Source: Streptomyces puniciscabiei (GTDB taxonomy: Bacteria > Actinomycetota > Actinomycetes > Streptomycetales > Streptomycetaceae). From it: a DNA stretch of 64,000 nt. The notes under the pieces are model-generated. The model made no database searches, was not told where the DNA came from, and saw only the letters and a program-made list of their open reading frames with translations. Positions within the stretch are counted from its first letter, which is position 1. Each line of letters opens with the position of its first letter. Shown piece by piece: positions 1 to 10,200 of the stretch. A program made the translations under genes and the position numbers. The DNA lies in contig NZ_VFNX01000001.1 of the NCBI RefSeq assembly GCF_006715785.1, forward strand, positions 124,001 to 188,000, in the 5' to 3' direction.

Positions 1-323
1 GCCGTGAGAACTTCCTCGCCGAGGCCGGGCGGCGGGGCCTCGGGGTGCGGGACATCGTCTCCAACCTCAACTGGTTCATGAACGTGCCCGTCGAGGCGGA
101 CGGCGCGCTGGGCATCGTGGACGGCATGTCGGCGCCGGGCCGTCGGGTCGCGGTGCGCGCCGAGACGGACGTGCTGGTGATGGTGTCCAACTGCCCGCAG
201 ATGAACAACCCGTGCAACGACTTCAACCCCACTCCGCTGCGGATGATCGTCGTGGAGCCGGCACCGGCCGACGTCGACGCCGGGTCCGCGCACGCCGCCC
301 GCACCTCGAAGGAGGGCGCGTGA
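1..323 (+). CDS. Urea carboxylase-associated protein (UAAP2/DUF1989 family), 3' part only
   Basis: The reading frame is open from the window edge (first full codon at base 3), so the start lies outside. The visible residues end a DUF1989 domain: NLNWFMNVPVEADG, then a long strand-rich segment with VMVSNCPQMNNPCNDFNPTP, the conserved Cys/Asn-rich end of the urea-carboxylase-associated proteins. These small proteins accompany urea carboxylase in many bacteria; their exact role is not settled. The stop TGA overlaps the GTG start of the next gene (GTGA), so it is the upstream member of the urea operon and translationally coupled to it. Family assignment is from sequence recognition; whether it is UAAP1 or UAAP2 is less certain, though adjacency to the carboxylase favours UAAP2. 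Confidence 0.85.
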   Translation, partial: RENFLAEAGRRGLGVRDIVSNLNWFMNVPVEADGALGIVDGMSAPGRRVAVRAETDVLVMVSNCPQMNNPCNDFNPTPLRMIVVEPAPADVDAGSAHAARTSKEGA

Positions 324-3300
324 TCCGCCCCACCGCCGTTCTCGTCGCCAACCGCGGTGAGATAGCCCGCCGTGTGATCCGCACCGCCAGGAGGATGGGC
401 CTGGGCACCGTCGCCGTCTTCTCCGACGCCGACCGGGCCGCCCCGCACGTCCGCGAGGCCGATCACGCGGTCCGCATCGGTCCGGCGCCCGCCCGCGCGT
501 CGTATCTGCGCGGGGAGGCGATCATCGAGGCCGCGCTCGCCCATGGCGCGGGCATCGTCCATCCCGGCTACGGCTTCCTCTCCGAGAACACCGTCTTCGC
601 CCGTGCCGTGGAGGAGGCCGGTCTGCGTTTCGCGGGACCGACCGCCGACCAGATCACGGCCTTCGGTGAGAAGCACAGCGCGCGCGCCCTGGCCAAGGCC
701 GCCGGAGTGCCGCTGCTGGCCGGGACGGAGTTGCTCGCAAGCGCCGAGGAGGCCGTCGCCGCGGCCTCCTCGATCGGGCTGCCCGTGATGGTCAAGGCCA
801 CCGGCGGTGGCGGCGGCATCGGCATGCAGGCCTGCGCCACCGCCGACGAGGTGCGCGGGGCCTTCGCCCGCGTCGCGGCACTCGCGGAGTCCAACTTCGG
901 ATCCGCAGGGGTGTTCCTGGAGCGCCTCGTGCGCCCCGCCCGCCATGTCGAGGTGCAGGTCTTCGGCGACGGCACCGGCCGGATCGCCGTCCTCGGTGAC
1001 CGGGACTGCTCCTTGCAGCGCCGCAACCAGAAGGTGATCGAGGAGGCCCCGGCCCCTGCCCTGCCTCCTCATGTGCGGGCGCTGCTGCACGACTCCTCCC
1101 GCCGGCTGCTCGCCTCGGTCGGCTACCGGAGCGCGGGGACCGTGGAGTTCGTCTACGACCCCGCGCGCGAGGAGGCCGCCTTCCTGGAGGTCAACACCCG
1201 CCTCCAGGTCGAACACCCGGTGACCGAGGAGGCGTACGGCGTCGACCTCGTCGAACTCATGCTCGTCCTGGCCCGCGACGGGAGGGTCGAGCACGCGGTG
1301 TTCGAGCGGGAGTGGACGGCCGCCGGGCATGCCGTGGAGGCCCGCGTCTACGCCGAGGACCCCGGCAAGGACTCGCTGCCGTCCTCGGGCCTGATCACCC
1401 GGGCGCTCTTCCCCGGCCAGGGCGCCGACAACATGCCCGGCGTGCGCGTCGACGGCTTTGCCGAAACCGGTCTGGAGGTCTCCCCCTACTACGACCCCAT
1501 GCTCGCCAAGGTGATCGCGAAGGGCCCCACCCGGGAGGCCGCGTTCGACGTGCTCGGCCAGGCCCTGACCGCGAGCCGGGTCGACGGCATCGTCACCAAC
1601 CTGGGCCTGCTGCGCGAGCTGACCTCGCGGGGCGAGGTGCGCGAGGCCGTGCACAGTACCAGCACGCTCGCCACCACGGCCGACCCCGATCCGCGCATCG
1701 ACGTCCTGGTGCCGGGCGCGATGACCACCGTCCAGGACCTCCCGGGCCGGCTCGGCTACTGGCATGTGGGCGTGCCGCCGAGCGGCCCCTTCGACGCCGT
1801 CTCCTTCGCCGAGGCCAACCTGGCCGTCGGCAACCCGGCCCAGGCCCCTGGCCTGGAGGTCACCGCGGGCGGGCTGAGCCTGCGCTTCTCGGCCGCCACC
1901 GTCGCCGCCGTCACCGGCGCTCCCGTCCCGGTCACGGTGGAGGGCAGCGCGGCAGCCCTGTGGGAGCCGGTCACGGTCCCGGCCGGCGGCACCCTGGTGC
2001 TGGGCGCCTGCCAGGGGCCGGGTCTGCGCACCTACGTGGCCGTCCGGGGCGGCATCGACGTACCCGAATACCTGGGCAGCGCCTCCACGTTCACCCTCGG
2101 CGGCTTCGGCGGGCACTCCGGGCGGGCGCTGCGCGCCGGAGACGTACTGCGGCCCGGAGCTTCGCCGACCGACGGCGGCGGCCCCACCCCGCCCGAGCGC
2201 CGGCCGGCGATCACCTCGCACTGGCAGATCGGTGTCACCGAAGGGCCGCACGCGGCGCCCGAGTTCTTCACCCGCGAGGACATCGACACCCTCTACGCCA
2301 CGGACTACAAGGTCCACCACAACTCGGCCCGCACCGGCGTCCGCCTGATCGGGCCCAAGCCGCGGTGGGCCCGCCAGGACGGCGGTGAGGCCGGGCTGCA
2401 CCCCTCCAACATCCACGACACGCCGTACGCGGTGGGTGCCCTCGACTTCACCGGCGACACACCGATCATCCTGGGCCCCGACGGGCCGTCCCTCGGCGGG
2501 TTCGTCTGCCCCGCGGTGGTCGCCAGCGGCGAACTGTGGAAGCTCGGCCAGCTCCGCCCCGGCGACACCGTCCGCTTCGTACCGGTCAGGGAAGCCGAGG
2601 CGGCCGCCCTCGACGCCCGCCGCTCCTCCCCCACGCTGATCAGCACCGGCGGAGACGGCGACGACGGCGTTCTCGGCCGCCTGGAGGCCACCGATGCCCG
2701 CCCCGCCGTCACCTACCGCCGGGACGGCGACGACAACGTCCTGGTCGAGTACGGCCCCATGGTCCTCGACCTCGGCCTGAGGATGCGGGTCCACGCCCTG
2801 CAGGAGACCCTCGCCGCGCACGCGCCCGACGGCGTCCTCGACGTCACCCCGGGCATCCGCTCCCTCCAGATCCACACCGACGCCCGCCGGCTCAAGGCCC
2901 GTGACCTCACCGCCCTGCTGCGCGAACTGGAGGACGAAGTCCCGCCCAGCGACGAACTGGTGGTCCCCTCCCGCACGGTGCGGCTGCCGCTCAGCTGGGA
3001 CGACCCGGCCACCCGGCTCGCCATCGAGCGGTACATGGCCGGGGTGCGCGACGACGCCCCGTGGTGCCCGTGGAACATCGAGTTCATCCGCCGGGTCAAC
3101 GGCCTTCGGACCGCAGACGACGTCTACCGCACCGTTTTCGACGCCTCATACCTGGTGCTCGGCCTCGGCGATGTCTATCTCGGCGCCCCCGTCGCCACCC
3201 CGCTCGACCCCCGGCACCGCCTGGTGACCACCAAGTACAACCCGGCCCGCACCTGGACCGCGGAGAACTCCGTCGGCATCGGCGGCGCCTACCTGTGCAT

Positions 3301-3913
3301 CTACGGCATGGAAGGCCCCGGCGGCTACCAGTTCGTCGGCCGCACCGTGCAGATCTGGAACCGGTTCCGCACGGGCGGCCTGTTCCAGGACTCGCCGTGG
3401 GCGCTGCGCTTCTTCGACCGCATCGAGTGGTATCCCGTCACGCCGGATGAACTGCTCGAACTGCGGGCCGAGACCGACGCCGGGCGCGGTGACTTCCCGA
3501 CCGAGGAGGGCACCTTCTCGATCGCCGAGTACAACGCCTTCCTGGCCGCGGAGGCCGACTCGATCGCCGCGTTCCGCCGGCGGCAGAGCACCGCCTTCGA
3601 GGCCGAGAAGCAACGCTGGCGAGCCGCGGGAGAGTTCGACCGCACCGACGATCCCGAACCCGTGACCGCCACTGCTGCCGTCACCCTGCCGGACGGGGCG
3701 GTCCCGGTCACCGCGCCGTACACCGCCACCGTCTGGCAGATCGCCGCCGAGCCGGGCGCCACCATCGCGAGCGGCGAGGCGATCCTCTCCCTGGAGGCGA
3801 TGAAAATGGAGTCCGAGGTGAACGCCCCCACCGCCGGGACACTGCTGGAGATCTACGTCAAGCCCGGTGAGCAGGTCGCCCCCGGCCAGATCCTCGCGGC
3901 GGTGCGGGCATGA
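320..3913 (+). CDS. uca: Urea carboxylase (biotin-dependent)
   Basis: ATP- and biotin-dependent carboxylation of urea to allophanate in the cytoplasm, first step of the urease-independent urea pathway. 1197 residues, the usual length for the single-chain enzyme. The order is a biotin carboxylase (residues about 1-450, starting VLVANRGEIARRVI, with the ATP-grasp loop KATGGGGGIG near 157-168), a KipA/AHS2-like domain (about 465-780, GAMTTVQDLPGRLGYW), a KipI/AHS1-like domain (about 797-1010), and a C-terminal biotinyl domain with EAMKMES, in which Lys1162 is the biotin site. The GTG at 320 is chosen because it overlaps the upstream stop and gives the standard N-terminus; an in-frame extension to 212 would run inside the upstream gene. 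The next gene overlaps by ATGA. No defects seen. Confidence 0.95.
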   Translation: MIRPTAVLVANRGEIARRVIRTARRMGLGTVAVFSDADRAAPHVREADHAVRIGPAPARASYLRGEAIIEAALAHGAGIVHPGYGFLSENTVFARAVEEAGLRFAGPTADQITAFGEKHSARALAKAAGVPLLAGTELLASAEEAVAAASSIGLPVMVKATGGGGGIGMQACATADEVRGAFARVAALAESNFGSAGVFLERLVRPARHVEVQVFGDGTGRIAVLGDRDCSLQRRNQKVIEEAPAPALPPHVRALLHDSSRRLLASVGYRSAGTVEFVYDPAREEAAFLEVNTRLQVEHPVTEEAYGVDLVELMLVLARDGRVEHAVFEREWTAAGHAVEARVYAEDPGKDSLPSSGLITRALFPGQGADNMPGVRVDGFAETGLEVSPYYDPMLAKVIAKGPTREAAFDVLGQALTASRVDGIVTNLGLLRELTSRGEVREAVHSTSTLATTADPDPRIDVLVPGAMTTVQDLPGRLGYWHVGVPPSGPFDAVSFAEANLAVGNPAQAPGLEVTAGGLSLRFSAATVAAVTGAPVPVTVEGSAAALWEPVTVPAGGTLVLGACQGPGLRTYVAVRGGIDVPEYLGSASTFTLGGFGGHSGRALRAGDVLRPGASPTDGGGPTPPERRPAITSHWQIGVTEGPHAAPEFFTREDIDTLYATDYKVHHNSARTGVRLIGPKPRWARQDGGEAGLHPSNIHDTPYAVGALDFTGDTPIILGPDGPSLGGFVCPAVVASGELWKLGQLRPGDTVRFVPVREAEAAALDARRSSPTLISTGGDGDDGVLGRLEATDARPAVTYRRDGDDNVLVEYGPMVLDLGLRMRVHALQETLAAHAPDGVLDVTPGIRSLQIHTDARRLKARDLTALLRELEDEVPPSDELVVPSRTVRLPLSWDDPATRLAIERYMAGVRDDAPWCPWNIEFIRRVNGLRTADDVYRTVFDASYLVLGLGDVYLGAPVATPLDPRHRLVTTKYNPARTWTAENSVGIGGAYLCIYGMEGPGGYQFVGRTVQIWNRFRTGGLFQDSPWALRFFDRIEWYPVTPDELLELRAETDAGRGDFPTEEGTFSIAEYNAFLAAEADSIAAFRRRQSTAFEAEKQRWRAAGEFDRTDDPEPVTATAAVTLPDGAVPVTAPYTATVWQIAAEPGATIASGEAILSLEAMKMESEVNAPTAGTLLEIYVKPGEQVAPGQILAAVRA

Positions 3914-5622
3914 ACGCCATGACACCGGCCGCCCGCGTCCAGGCCGCCTACGACCGGATCGAGGGCGTCGGCCGGCCCGAGATCTGGATCCACCTCAGGC
4001 CACGCGAAGAGGTGCTCGCCGAGGCGGCCGGCATCGACCCGGCGCTGCCGCTGGCCGGCCTGGTGGTGGCCGTCAAGGACAACATCGACGTCGCCGGGCT
4101 CCCCACCACCGCGGGCGCCCCGTCGTACGCCTACGCACCGCGGGCCGACGCGTCCGCGGTGGCGCGGCTGCGCGCGGCCGGCGCGGTGGTGCTCGGCAAG
4201 ACCAACCTGGACCAGTTCGCCACCGGCCTGGTCGGCACCCGCAGCCCCTACGGCGCGGTGCGCAACGCCTGGGACGCGGACCGCATCTCCGGCGGGTCGT
4301 CCTCCGGATCCGCCGTCGCGGTGGCACTGGGCATCGCCGACATCGCGCTCGGCACCGACACGGCCGGCTCCGGGCGGGTGCCCGCCGCCCTCAACGGCAT
4401 CGTCGGCGTCAAGCCCACGAAGGGCCTGGTGCCCGTGACCGGGGTGGTCCCCGCCTGCTACACCCTCGACTGCGTCACCGTCTTCGCCCGCGACGTGCAA
4501 CTCGCCCGCGCCGCCGCGGAGTTCGCCGAAGGCCCCGATCCGGCCGACCCGCTCTCCCGCACCGGTACCCAGCTTCCGCCGCCCCCCGCGCGCCCGCGGA
4601 TCGCCGTACCGGCCGGGGAGCATCTGAACGGCATGGCCGACGGCTGGCGCGCAGCCTTCGACGCCGCCGTCGCCCGCATGGCGAGCACCGGAGCGGAGAT
4701 CGTCGAAACCGACATCACCCCGCTGCTTCAGGCAGCGGACCTGCTGTACGGCGGCGCGTTCGTCGCCGAGCGGTACGCCGCCGTTGGCGCGCATCTGGAG
4801 AAGCACCGCGATCTGATCGGGGCGGACCTCGATCCGACCGTCGCCTCCATCGTGCTGGCAGGCCGGGAGAAGACCGCCGCCGACTGGGCCGCCGACGCCG
4901 CCAGACTCGCCGCGCTCGGCGCCGCCGGACGCGCGGTGCTCGACGGCTGTACGGCTCTCCTGACGCCGACCACCACATGGCATCCCACCCTCGACGAGGT
5001 GGCGGCCGACCCGGTCGGCGCCAATGCCCGGTTGGGACGGTTCACCAACTTCGCCAACCTGCTGGACTGCGCCTCGCTCGCCGTTCCCGCCGGGTTCGTG
5101 GACGGCCTGCCGTTCGGCGTGATGTTCACCGGACCGGCCTTCTCCGACCGCGCCCTGGCCGTGCTGGCCGAGCGGTTCGCCAACCCCGGGGTCGACCTGT
5201 TCGTGGTCGGCGCCCACCTCACCGGTCAGCCGCTCAATGCCCAGTTGGTGCAGGCAGGCGGCACCCTGACCGGCGGGGCCCGCACCGCCGGCGGCTACCG
5301 GCTGTACGCCCTGGCCACCGAGCCGCCCAAGCCCGGCCTGCTCCGGGTCACCGAGGGCGGGCGGGACGCCGGAGCCGGGGCGGGTCACGCCACGGCGTCA
5401 GGAGGCGACGTGGGCATGGGAATCGAAGGCGAGATCTGGCGGCTGCCGGCTTCCGGGTTCGGGGCGTTGACCGCCGACCTGCCCGCGCCGATGACCATCG
5501 GCACCGTCGAACTGGCCGAGGGGCGGCAGGTCTGCGGCTTCCTCGTCGAGCCGTACGCCGTCGAGGGCGCGCCCGACATCACCCGCTTCGGTGGCTGGCG
5601 GGCGTACAGGGCGTCCGCGTGA
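3910..5622 (+). CDS. atzF: Allophanate hydrolase
   Basis: Hydrolyses allophanate to ammonia and CO2, completing urea breakdown after urea carboxylase. 570 residues, slightly shorter than the usual 600. The N-terminal amidase-signature domain shows Lys56 (AVKDNID), the GGSSSGSA loop with the cis-Ser at 130, and the nucleophile Ser154 in GTDTAGSGR. The C-terminal allophanate-hydrolase domain (about 460-570, MGIEGEIWRLPASGFGAL and ITRFGGWRAY) is typical of AtzF-type enzymes, which distinguishes it from a generic amidase. Its ATG overlaps the stop of the carboxylase gene (ATGA), so the two are translationally coupled. It is the last gene of the operon; a TetR gene follows after 41 bp on the same strand. 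Confidence 0.95.
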   Translation: MNAMTPAARVQAAYDRIEGVGRPEIWIHLRPREEVLAEAAGIDPALPLAGLVVAVKDNIDVAGLPTTAGAPSYAYAPRADASAVARLRAAGAVVLGKTNLDQFATGLVGTRSPYGAVRNAWDADRISGGSSSGSAVAVALGIADIALGTDTAGSGRVPAALNGIVGVKPTKGLVPVTGVVPACYTLDCVTVFARDVQLARAAAEFAEGPDPADPLSRTGTQLPPPPARPRIAVPAGEHLNGMADGWRAAFDAAVARMASTGAEIVETDITPLLQAADLLYGGAFVAERYAAVGAHLEKHRDLIGADLDPTVASIVLAGREKTAADWAADAARLAALGAAGRAVLDGCTALLTPTTTWHPTLDEVAADPVGANARLGRFTNFANLLDCASLAVPAGFVDGLPFGVMFTGPAFSDRALAVLAERFANPGVDLFVVGAHLTGQPLNAQLVQAGGTLTGGARTAGGYRLYALATEPPKPGLLRVTEGGRDAGAGAGHATASGGDVGMGIEGEIWRLPASGFGALTADLPAPMTIGTVELAEGRQVCGFLVEPYAVEGAPDITRFGGWRAYRASA

Positions 5623-5663
5623 CCAGAGGCCGCAGGGCGGACACCTGGTGGCAGGATGGGACC

Positions 5664-6347
5664 ATGACGACGACGCGTCCCCGTCAAGGCAGGCCCCGGC
5701 ACACGCCGCCGTCCGACCCCGGCACCTCCGCCCGCGAACAGATCCTCGACGCCGCCGGGGCGCTCTTCGTCGACCATGGGATCACCAGTACCAGCACCCG
5801 GATGATCGCCGAGCGGGTCGGCATCAGGCAGGCCTCGCTCTACTACCATTTCGCCACCAAGGAGGAGATCCTCGCCGAGCTGCTGGCGACGTCCGTCCGG
5901 CCCAGTCTGCAGATGGTGGACCGGATCCGGGCCCTGGTGCCCGAGCGGGCGAATCCGGCCGCCGCGCTGTACGCCGTTGCCGCGATGGACGTACGCACCC
6001 TCTCCCGCACTCCGTACAACATCGGCACGCTCTATCTGCTGCCGGAGGTGCGGGCCGAGCGGTTCGACGCCTTCCGGGCCGAGCGGGGCCGTCTGCAGTC
6101 GAGCTACGGCACGCTGGGCGCCCTGGCGGCGACCGAGGACGTCGCGCGCGGCCTGCCCGCCGAGCGGCTCGGTGAACTGCTGATCCAGCTGGTGGAGGTC
6201 GTCATCCAGATACGGCGCTCCCGTGAGCCGGATGCGGCGGACACCGAGGCCATCGCGTCGTCGTGCCTGCGCCTGTGCGGGCTCGGAGAGCCGGCGGTTG
6301 CCGCCGCCCGGGAGGAAGGCCGAACGCTGCTGAGCAGCCTGGACTGA
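5664..6347 (+). CDS. TetR/AcrR family transcriptional regulator
   Basis: 227 residues. A TetR-type DNA-binding domain covers about residues 25-72: REQILDAAGALFVDHG, then the helix-turn-helix TSTRMIAERVGIRQASLYYHF and ATKEEILAELL. The rest is a helical ligand/dimer domain with no recognisable ligand motif. ATG at 5664 follows a weak GGATGGG ribosome site and gives a normal basic N-terminal tail. It lies 41 bp after the allophanate hydrolase gene on the same strand, so it is probably cotranscribed and a plausible local regulator of urea or nitrogen use. That role is inference from position only. Confidence 0.9.
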   Translation: MTTTRPRQGRPRHTPPSDPGTSAREQILDAAGALFVDHGITSTSTRMIAERVGIRQASLYYHFATKEEILAELLATSVRPSLQMVDRIRALVPERANPAAALYAVAAMDVRTLSRTPYNIGTLYLLPEVRAERFDAFRAERGRLQSSYGTLGALAATEDVARGLPAERLGELLIQLVEVVIQIRRSREPDAADTEAIASSCLRLCGLGEPAVAAAREEGRTLLSSLD

Positions 6348-6658
6348 CCGCCGGCCCACCGCACGCCCTCCAGTGCCGCTATGCAGCAGTTCAGCCTTCA
6401 CCAGGCCCTCGGTGGACGCCCAGTGCCTCGTCCCGCTCGAGCGGCTGCCGAAAGAGCGTTCCCGGGGCGGCACATGTTGCCCGGTCCTGCCCCGTGTGGA
6501 GTGCCGGTGGGGTCAGCCGCCCTTCTTGCTCGCCTACGACCCCGCGACCAGGACCCCGACCGCGGACACCCCAGACAGAGAGGACCACCATCTGCTGACC
6601 GAACCGACCGAACCGCCGATCGAAGGGAGAAGCCAGGCCGAGACACCGAAACAACGAA

Positions 6659-6690
6659 CACCCGCCCCGGCCGGGAGCCGGAAGCGGGTG
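6659..6690 (+). terminator. GC-rich hairpin, possible terminator
   Basis: An inverted repeat with left arm at 6659-6671 (CACCCGCCCCGGC) and right arm at 6677-6690 (GCCGGAAGCGGGTG), a 5-base loop and a small mismatch. It lies 310 bp after the TetR stop and before the Rhs promoter region. No T-run follows, as is common for Streptomyces terminators. Confidence 0.4.
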
Positions 6691-6729
6691 CCAATGTTCC
6701 CTGCCCAGAAAAGGGGACGCCGTGGGGCA

Positions 6730-6784
6730 ACTCTGTGTCCGAGGGGGGAGTCGACCGCTGACGATACGGTCGTGGTGGCTCAAG
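6730..6784 (+). repeat. Copy A of a dispersed 55-bp repeat
   Basis: This segment matches 23127-23181 in the same orientation with only a few substitutions (ACTCTGTGTCCGAGGGG at the left end, CGTGGTGGCTCAAG at the right). A shortened inverted copy is at 13465-13505. It is probably the edge of a mobile element or of an eroded insertion sequence; no ORF in it is conserved. Confidence 0.6.
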
Positions 6785-7234
6785 GGCGGTTCCCACTGTG
6801 AATTTGTAATTGACGCACGATCCGTTCCATAGTCCAACTGGTCCAAGGGTCGACGTACGGCTCCCGCCGAGGAGCCTGGGCACGAGGGGGGCGACCGCCA
6901 ACGCAGTCCTCGATCGCGGAGGCGACCTCCTTGTGGCGTCCAGGAGCCCAGGCTTGCCTCCTTCGAGGGGCCACCTGGCGGCGGAGCCACTGCTGGATCG
7001 CCGACGCCATAGGCTCGCGAACCACGCCCAAGACGGCTTGTGCTCCGGCCCTGAACAGCTGTGACGGTCAGCGCGACGGCGGTCACATGCTCGAGCCCGC
7101 ACGCTGCGGCATGACCGATTTTCAACGCCTCTCCGTCGCCCCTGCCCCTTCCAGGAACTAACGTTCACCCGTTCGCGTCTTTGTTCGCGTTGTACTGAAC
7201 GAACTACTATTGTGTTGACGGGGGTTGCACGGGG

Positions 7235-10200
7235 ATGGGTTATACGATCCCGGGCTGGCTGGACCAGGTCCTGGACTACATCGGCATCCACTTCCCGAAC
7301 GTCGACGAGGACGACTACCGCCACATGGCGGACGCCATGCGGGAGTTCGCCGACAAGTTCGAGGGCCATGGGGCCGACGCCCACAAGGCGGTGGAACAGA
7401 TCCTCGCCTCGTCCAAGGGCTGGGCCGTCCACTCGATGCAGACCCACTGGAACCAGGTCAAGGCCGGCCACCTGGACAAGATCCCGGAACTGGCCCGTCT
7501 GTTCGCCGACGCCTGTGACGTGGTCGCGGACATCATCTTCGGGATGAAGACGAAGGCCGAGGCAGAACTCGCCGTCATGGCGGGCTCGGTGGGCCTCTCG
7601 CTCGGCGCGGCCTTCATCACCGGTGGCCTGTCCGCAGTCCTGGGCGCGGCCGAGATCACTGCCATGCGCCAGCTGGTGAAACGCATCATCGACGAGGCCG
7701 CCGAGCAGATCGTGAACGAGCTGCTCGCCAAGGTCACCGAGCCGGTCAACGCCAAGCTGGAGGCAATGGTCGAGGACACGGTCCTGAACCTGGCGAACGA
7801 CGCGTTCTCGCTGCCCCCCGACCCGGCCGGTGCGGGCGCGCACGGTGGCGGCCATGATATCGGCGGGCACGGTCACGGACACGGCGGCATGCATCTGGCC
7901 TCGGCCGGCGGCGCGGGCGGCGGCTTCGCGCTCGCCTCCGCGGGCGGCGGTGGCACAGGCGGCGCTGACCTCCACATCGATCACGAGGAGTTCGAGAGCG
8001 GCGCCGGCAAGGTCTCCTTCCACGGCAGCGAACTGCACCTGAACAGCGCGGCCCCGCTCGGCCGGGCCAAGGGCTTCTTCGGCCGCACCAAGGGCAAGGA
8101 CCCCTTCACCCGAGCCTTCGACTCGGTCCTGGAAGGCGCCCTGCACGGCTCCGAGAAGGCCCTTGGCAAGATCGCCAAACACGTCACGGAAACGCTGCCG
8201 GACCGCGTGAGGGCCGCGTCCCGGCTGCACAAGCACAACGACCTCGACATCCGCAGCAAGATCGACGGGATCCGCCTGGGCGGACACGGCCACGGCAAGG
8301 GCGGCGGTGACCATCTCCCCGGCTCCAGTTCCCACCTCAAGATCGACGCCCATGACAAGCACGATCCGGACCTGCTGCAGCGCTCCAAGGACGCCCGCGC
8401 CCTGGCGAACAAGGAGACCTGCGGCGACCCGATCGACATGGCCACCGGCCAGATGATTCTGGCCCAGACCGACGTCGACCTGCCCGGCATCCTCCCGCTG
8501 ACCGTCCGCCGTACCCACCTGACCGGCTACACACACGGCATCGGCTTCGGCCCCTCCTGGGCCTCCACCCTGGACGAACGCCTGGAGGAGGATCCGGAGG
8601 CGGACGGTGTGTGGTGGCACCGCGAGGACGGCTCCAGTCTCTACTACCCGCGCACTCCGGACATTGTCGGTGACCGCGTCGACCCGGTCGCGGGCGAGCG
8701 TCTGCCGTTGACCTACGTGTCTCAAGGCACGTCGTATGCGCTGGTGGTGCAGGACCCGTACACGGGACTGACCCGGCACTTCGAACCCTCCGAGGCCCGT
8801 GCGGGCGTGTGGTGGCTGGCGCAGGTCGAAGACCGCAACCACAACCTCATCACCGTCGAGCGCGCCGAGGACGACACCCTGCTGGAAGTCGCACACTCCG
8901 GCGGCTACCGCCTCACGATCACCACGGACCCGGACAGTCACCGCGTCACCGGGCTGCACGCCATCACCGAGGACGAGCCGCTCCGGCTGCGCGGCTACGG
9001 GTACGACGAGAGCGGCAACCTCACCGAGGTGATCAACGCGGTCGACGCGCCCACCCGCTTCACCTACGACGACGAGCACCGCATCACCGGCTGGCGCGAC
9101 TCCAACGACACGACGTTCCGTTACGTCTACGACGCGTCGGGCAGAGTCGTCGAGACGCACGGCATCGACGGGATCCTCAACTCCCGTATCACGTACGGCG
9201 GTCCGGACGAGGACGGCAGCACCACTGCCACCTACACCGACTCCCTGGGCCACGCCAGCACCTACCGCGCCAATCCGCACGGCCAGATCGTCGCGATCAC
9301 CGACCCGCTCGGACACACCACCCACCAGCAGTGGGACGTGCGCGACCATCTGCTCAGCCGGACGGACCCCTCGGGGCACACCACACGCTGGCAGTGGACC
9401 GACGAGGGCGACCTCGCCGCAGTAACCGCCGCCGACGGTGCCGTAACCCGTTTCTCCTACAACGCTCTGCACCTGCCGGTGAAAATGGAGGGCCCGGACG
9501 GCATCGTCACCCGCCAGGACTTCGACCAGCGCGGCAACCGCATCGCCGTCCATACCCCCGACGGCACGACGACCGCCTTCACGCACCACCCCACTGGTGC
9601 CCTCGCCGGCGTCACCGATCCCCGCGGCACGGCGCTGTCCATCGACGCGGACGCAGCCGGCCTCCCGGTCTCGGTCACCGACGCCCGAGGCGGGACCACC
9701 ACGTGCACCCGCGACGCTTTCGGCCGCCCGCTCACCCTCACCGATCCCCTCGGCGGAGCAACGGCCATGGCCTGGGATGCGGAAGGCCGGCTGGTAACGC
9801 TCACCGCCCCGGACGGCAGCCGCGAGTCGTGGACGTATGACGGCGAAGGTAACTGCACCCGTCACACCGACCCACTCGGCGGCGCGACCATCCTCACATA
9901 CGGCCCCTTTGACCTGCTCGCCTCCCGCACCACCCCCGACGGCGCCACCTACACCTTCACCCACGACACCGAGCGCCGCCTCACCGACGTGACCGACCCC
10001 CAGGGCAACACCTGGACGTACACCTTCAACGGGCGTGGGGAGGTGGTGGCCGAGACCGACTTCGACGGACGTCGCACCACGTTCCTCCATGACGCGACCG
10101 GCTTCCTCGTCTCCAGCACGACTCCGGCCGGTGACGTGTTCACCTTCGTCCGGGACGCCGTCGGCCGCCTCACCGCCAAGGAGGTCTCCGGCAAGCGCAC

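Larger units (their letters stand above)
6348..7234. other. Non-coding stretch between the urea operon and the Rhs gene
   Basis: No convincing gene was found. The stretch holds a terminator-like hairpin and one copy of a dispersed 55-bp repeat (both listed separately). A minus-strand open frame of 83 codons (6780-7031) has no recognisable domain. The bases just before the Rhs start (about 7140-7215) are relatively AT-rich for this genome and probably carry its promoter. Confidence 0.5.

Noticed and set aside
3853..5388. A 511-codon minus-strand frame opposite allophanate hydrolase
   Set aside because: Antisense to a gene with complete amidase motifs; no conserved feature.
6730..6784. The TGTCCGAGGGG segment as the 3' part of a tRNA
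   Set aside because: No acceptor stem, anticodon arm or T-loop can be built; the segment is instead a dispersed repeat.
6398..10090. A 1230-codon open frame on the minus strand across the Rhs gene
   Set aside because: It lies antisense to the Rhs protein, has no recognisable domain and is explained by GC-rich third positions of the Rhs codons.
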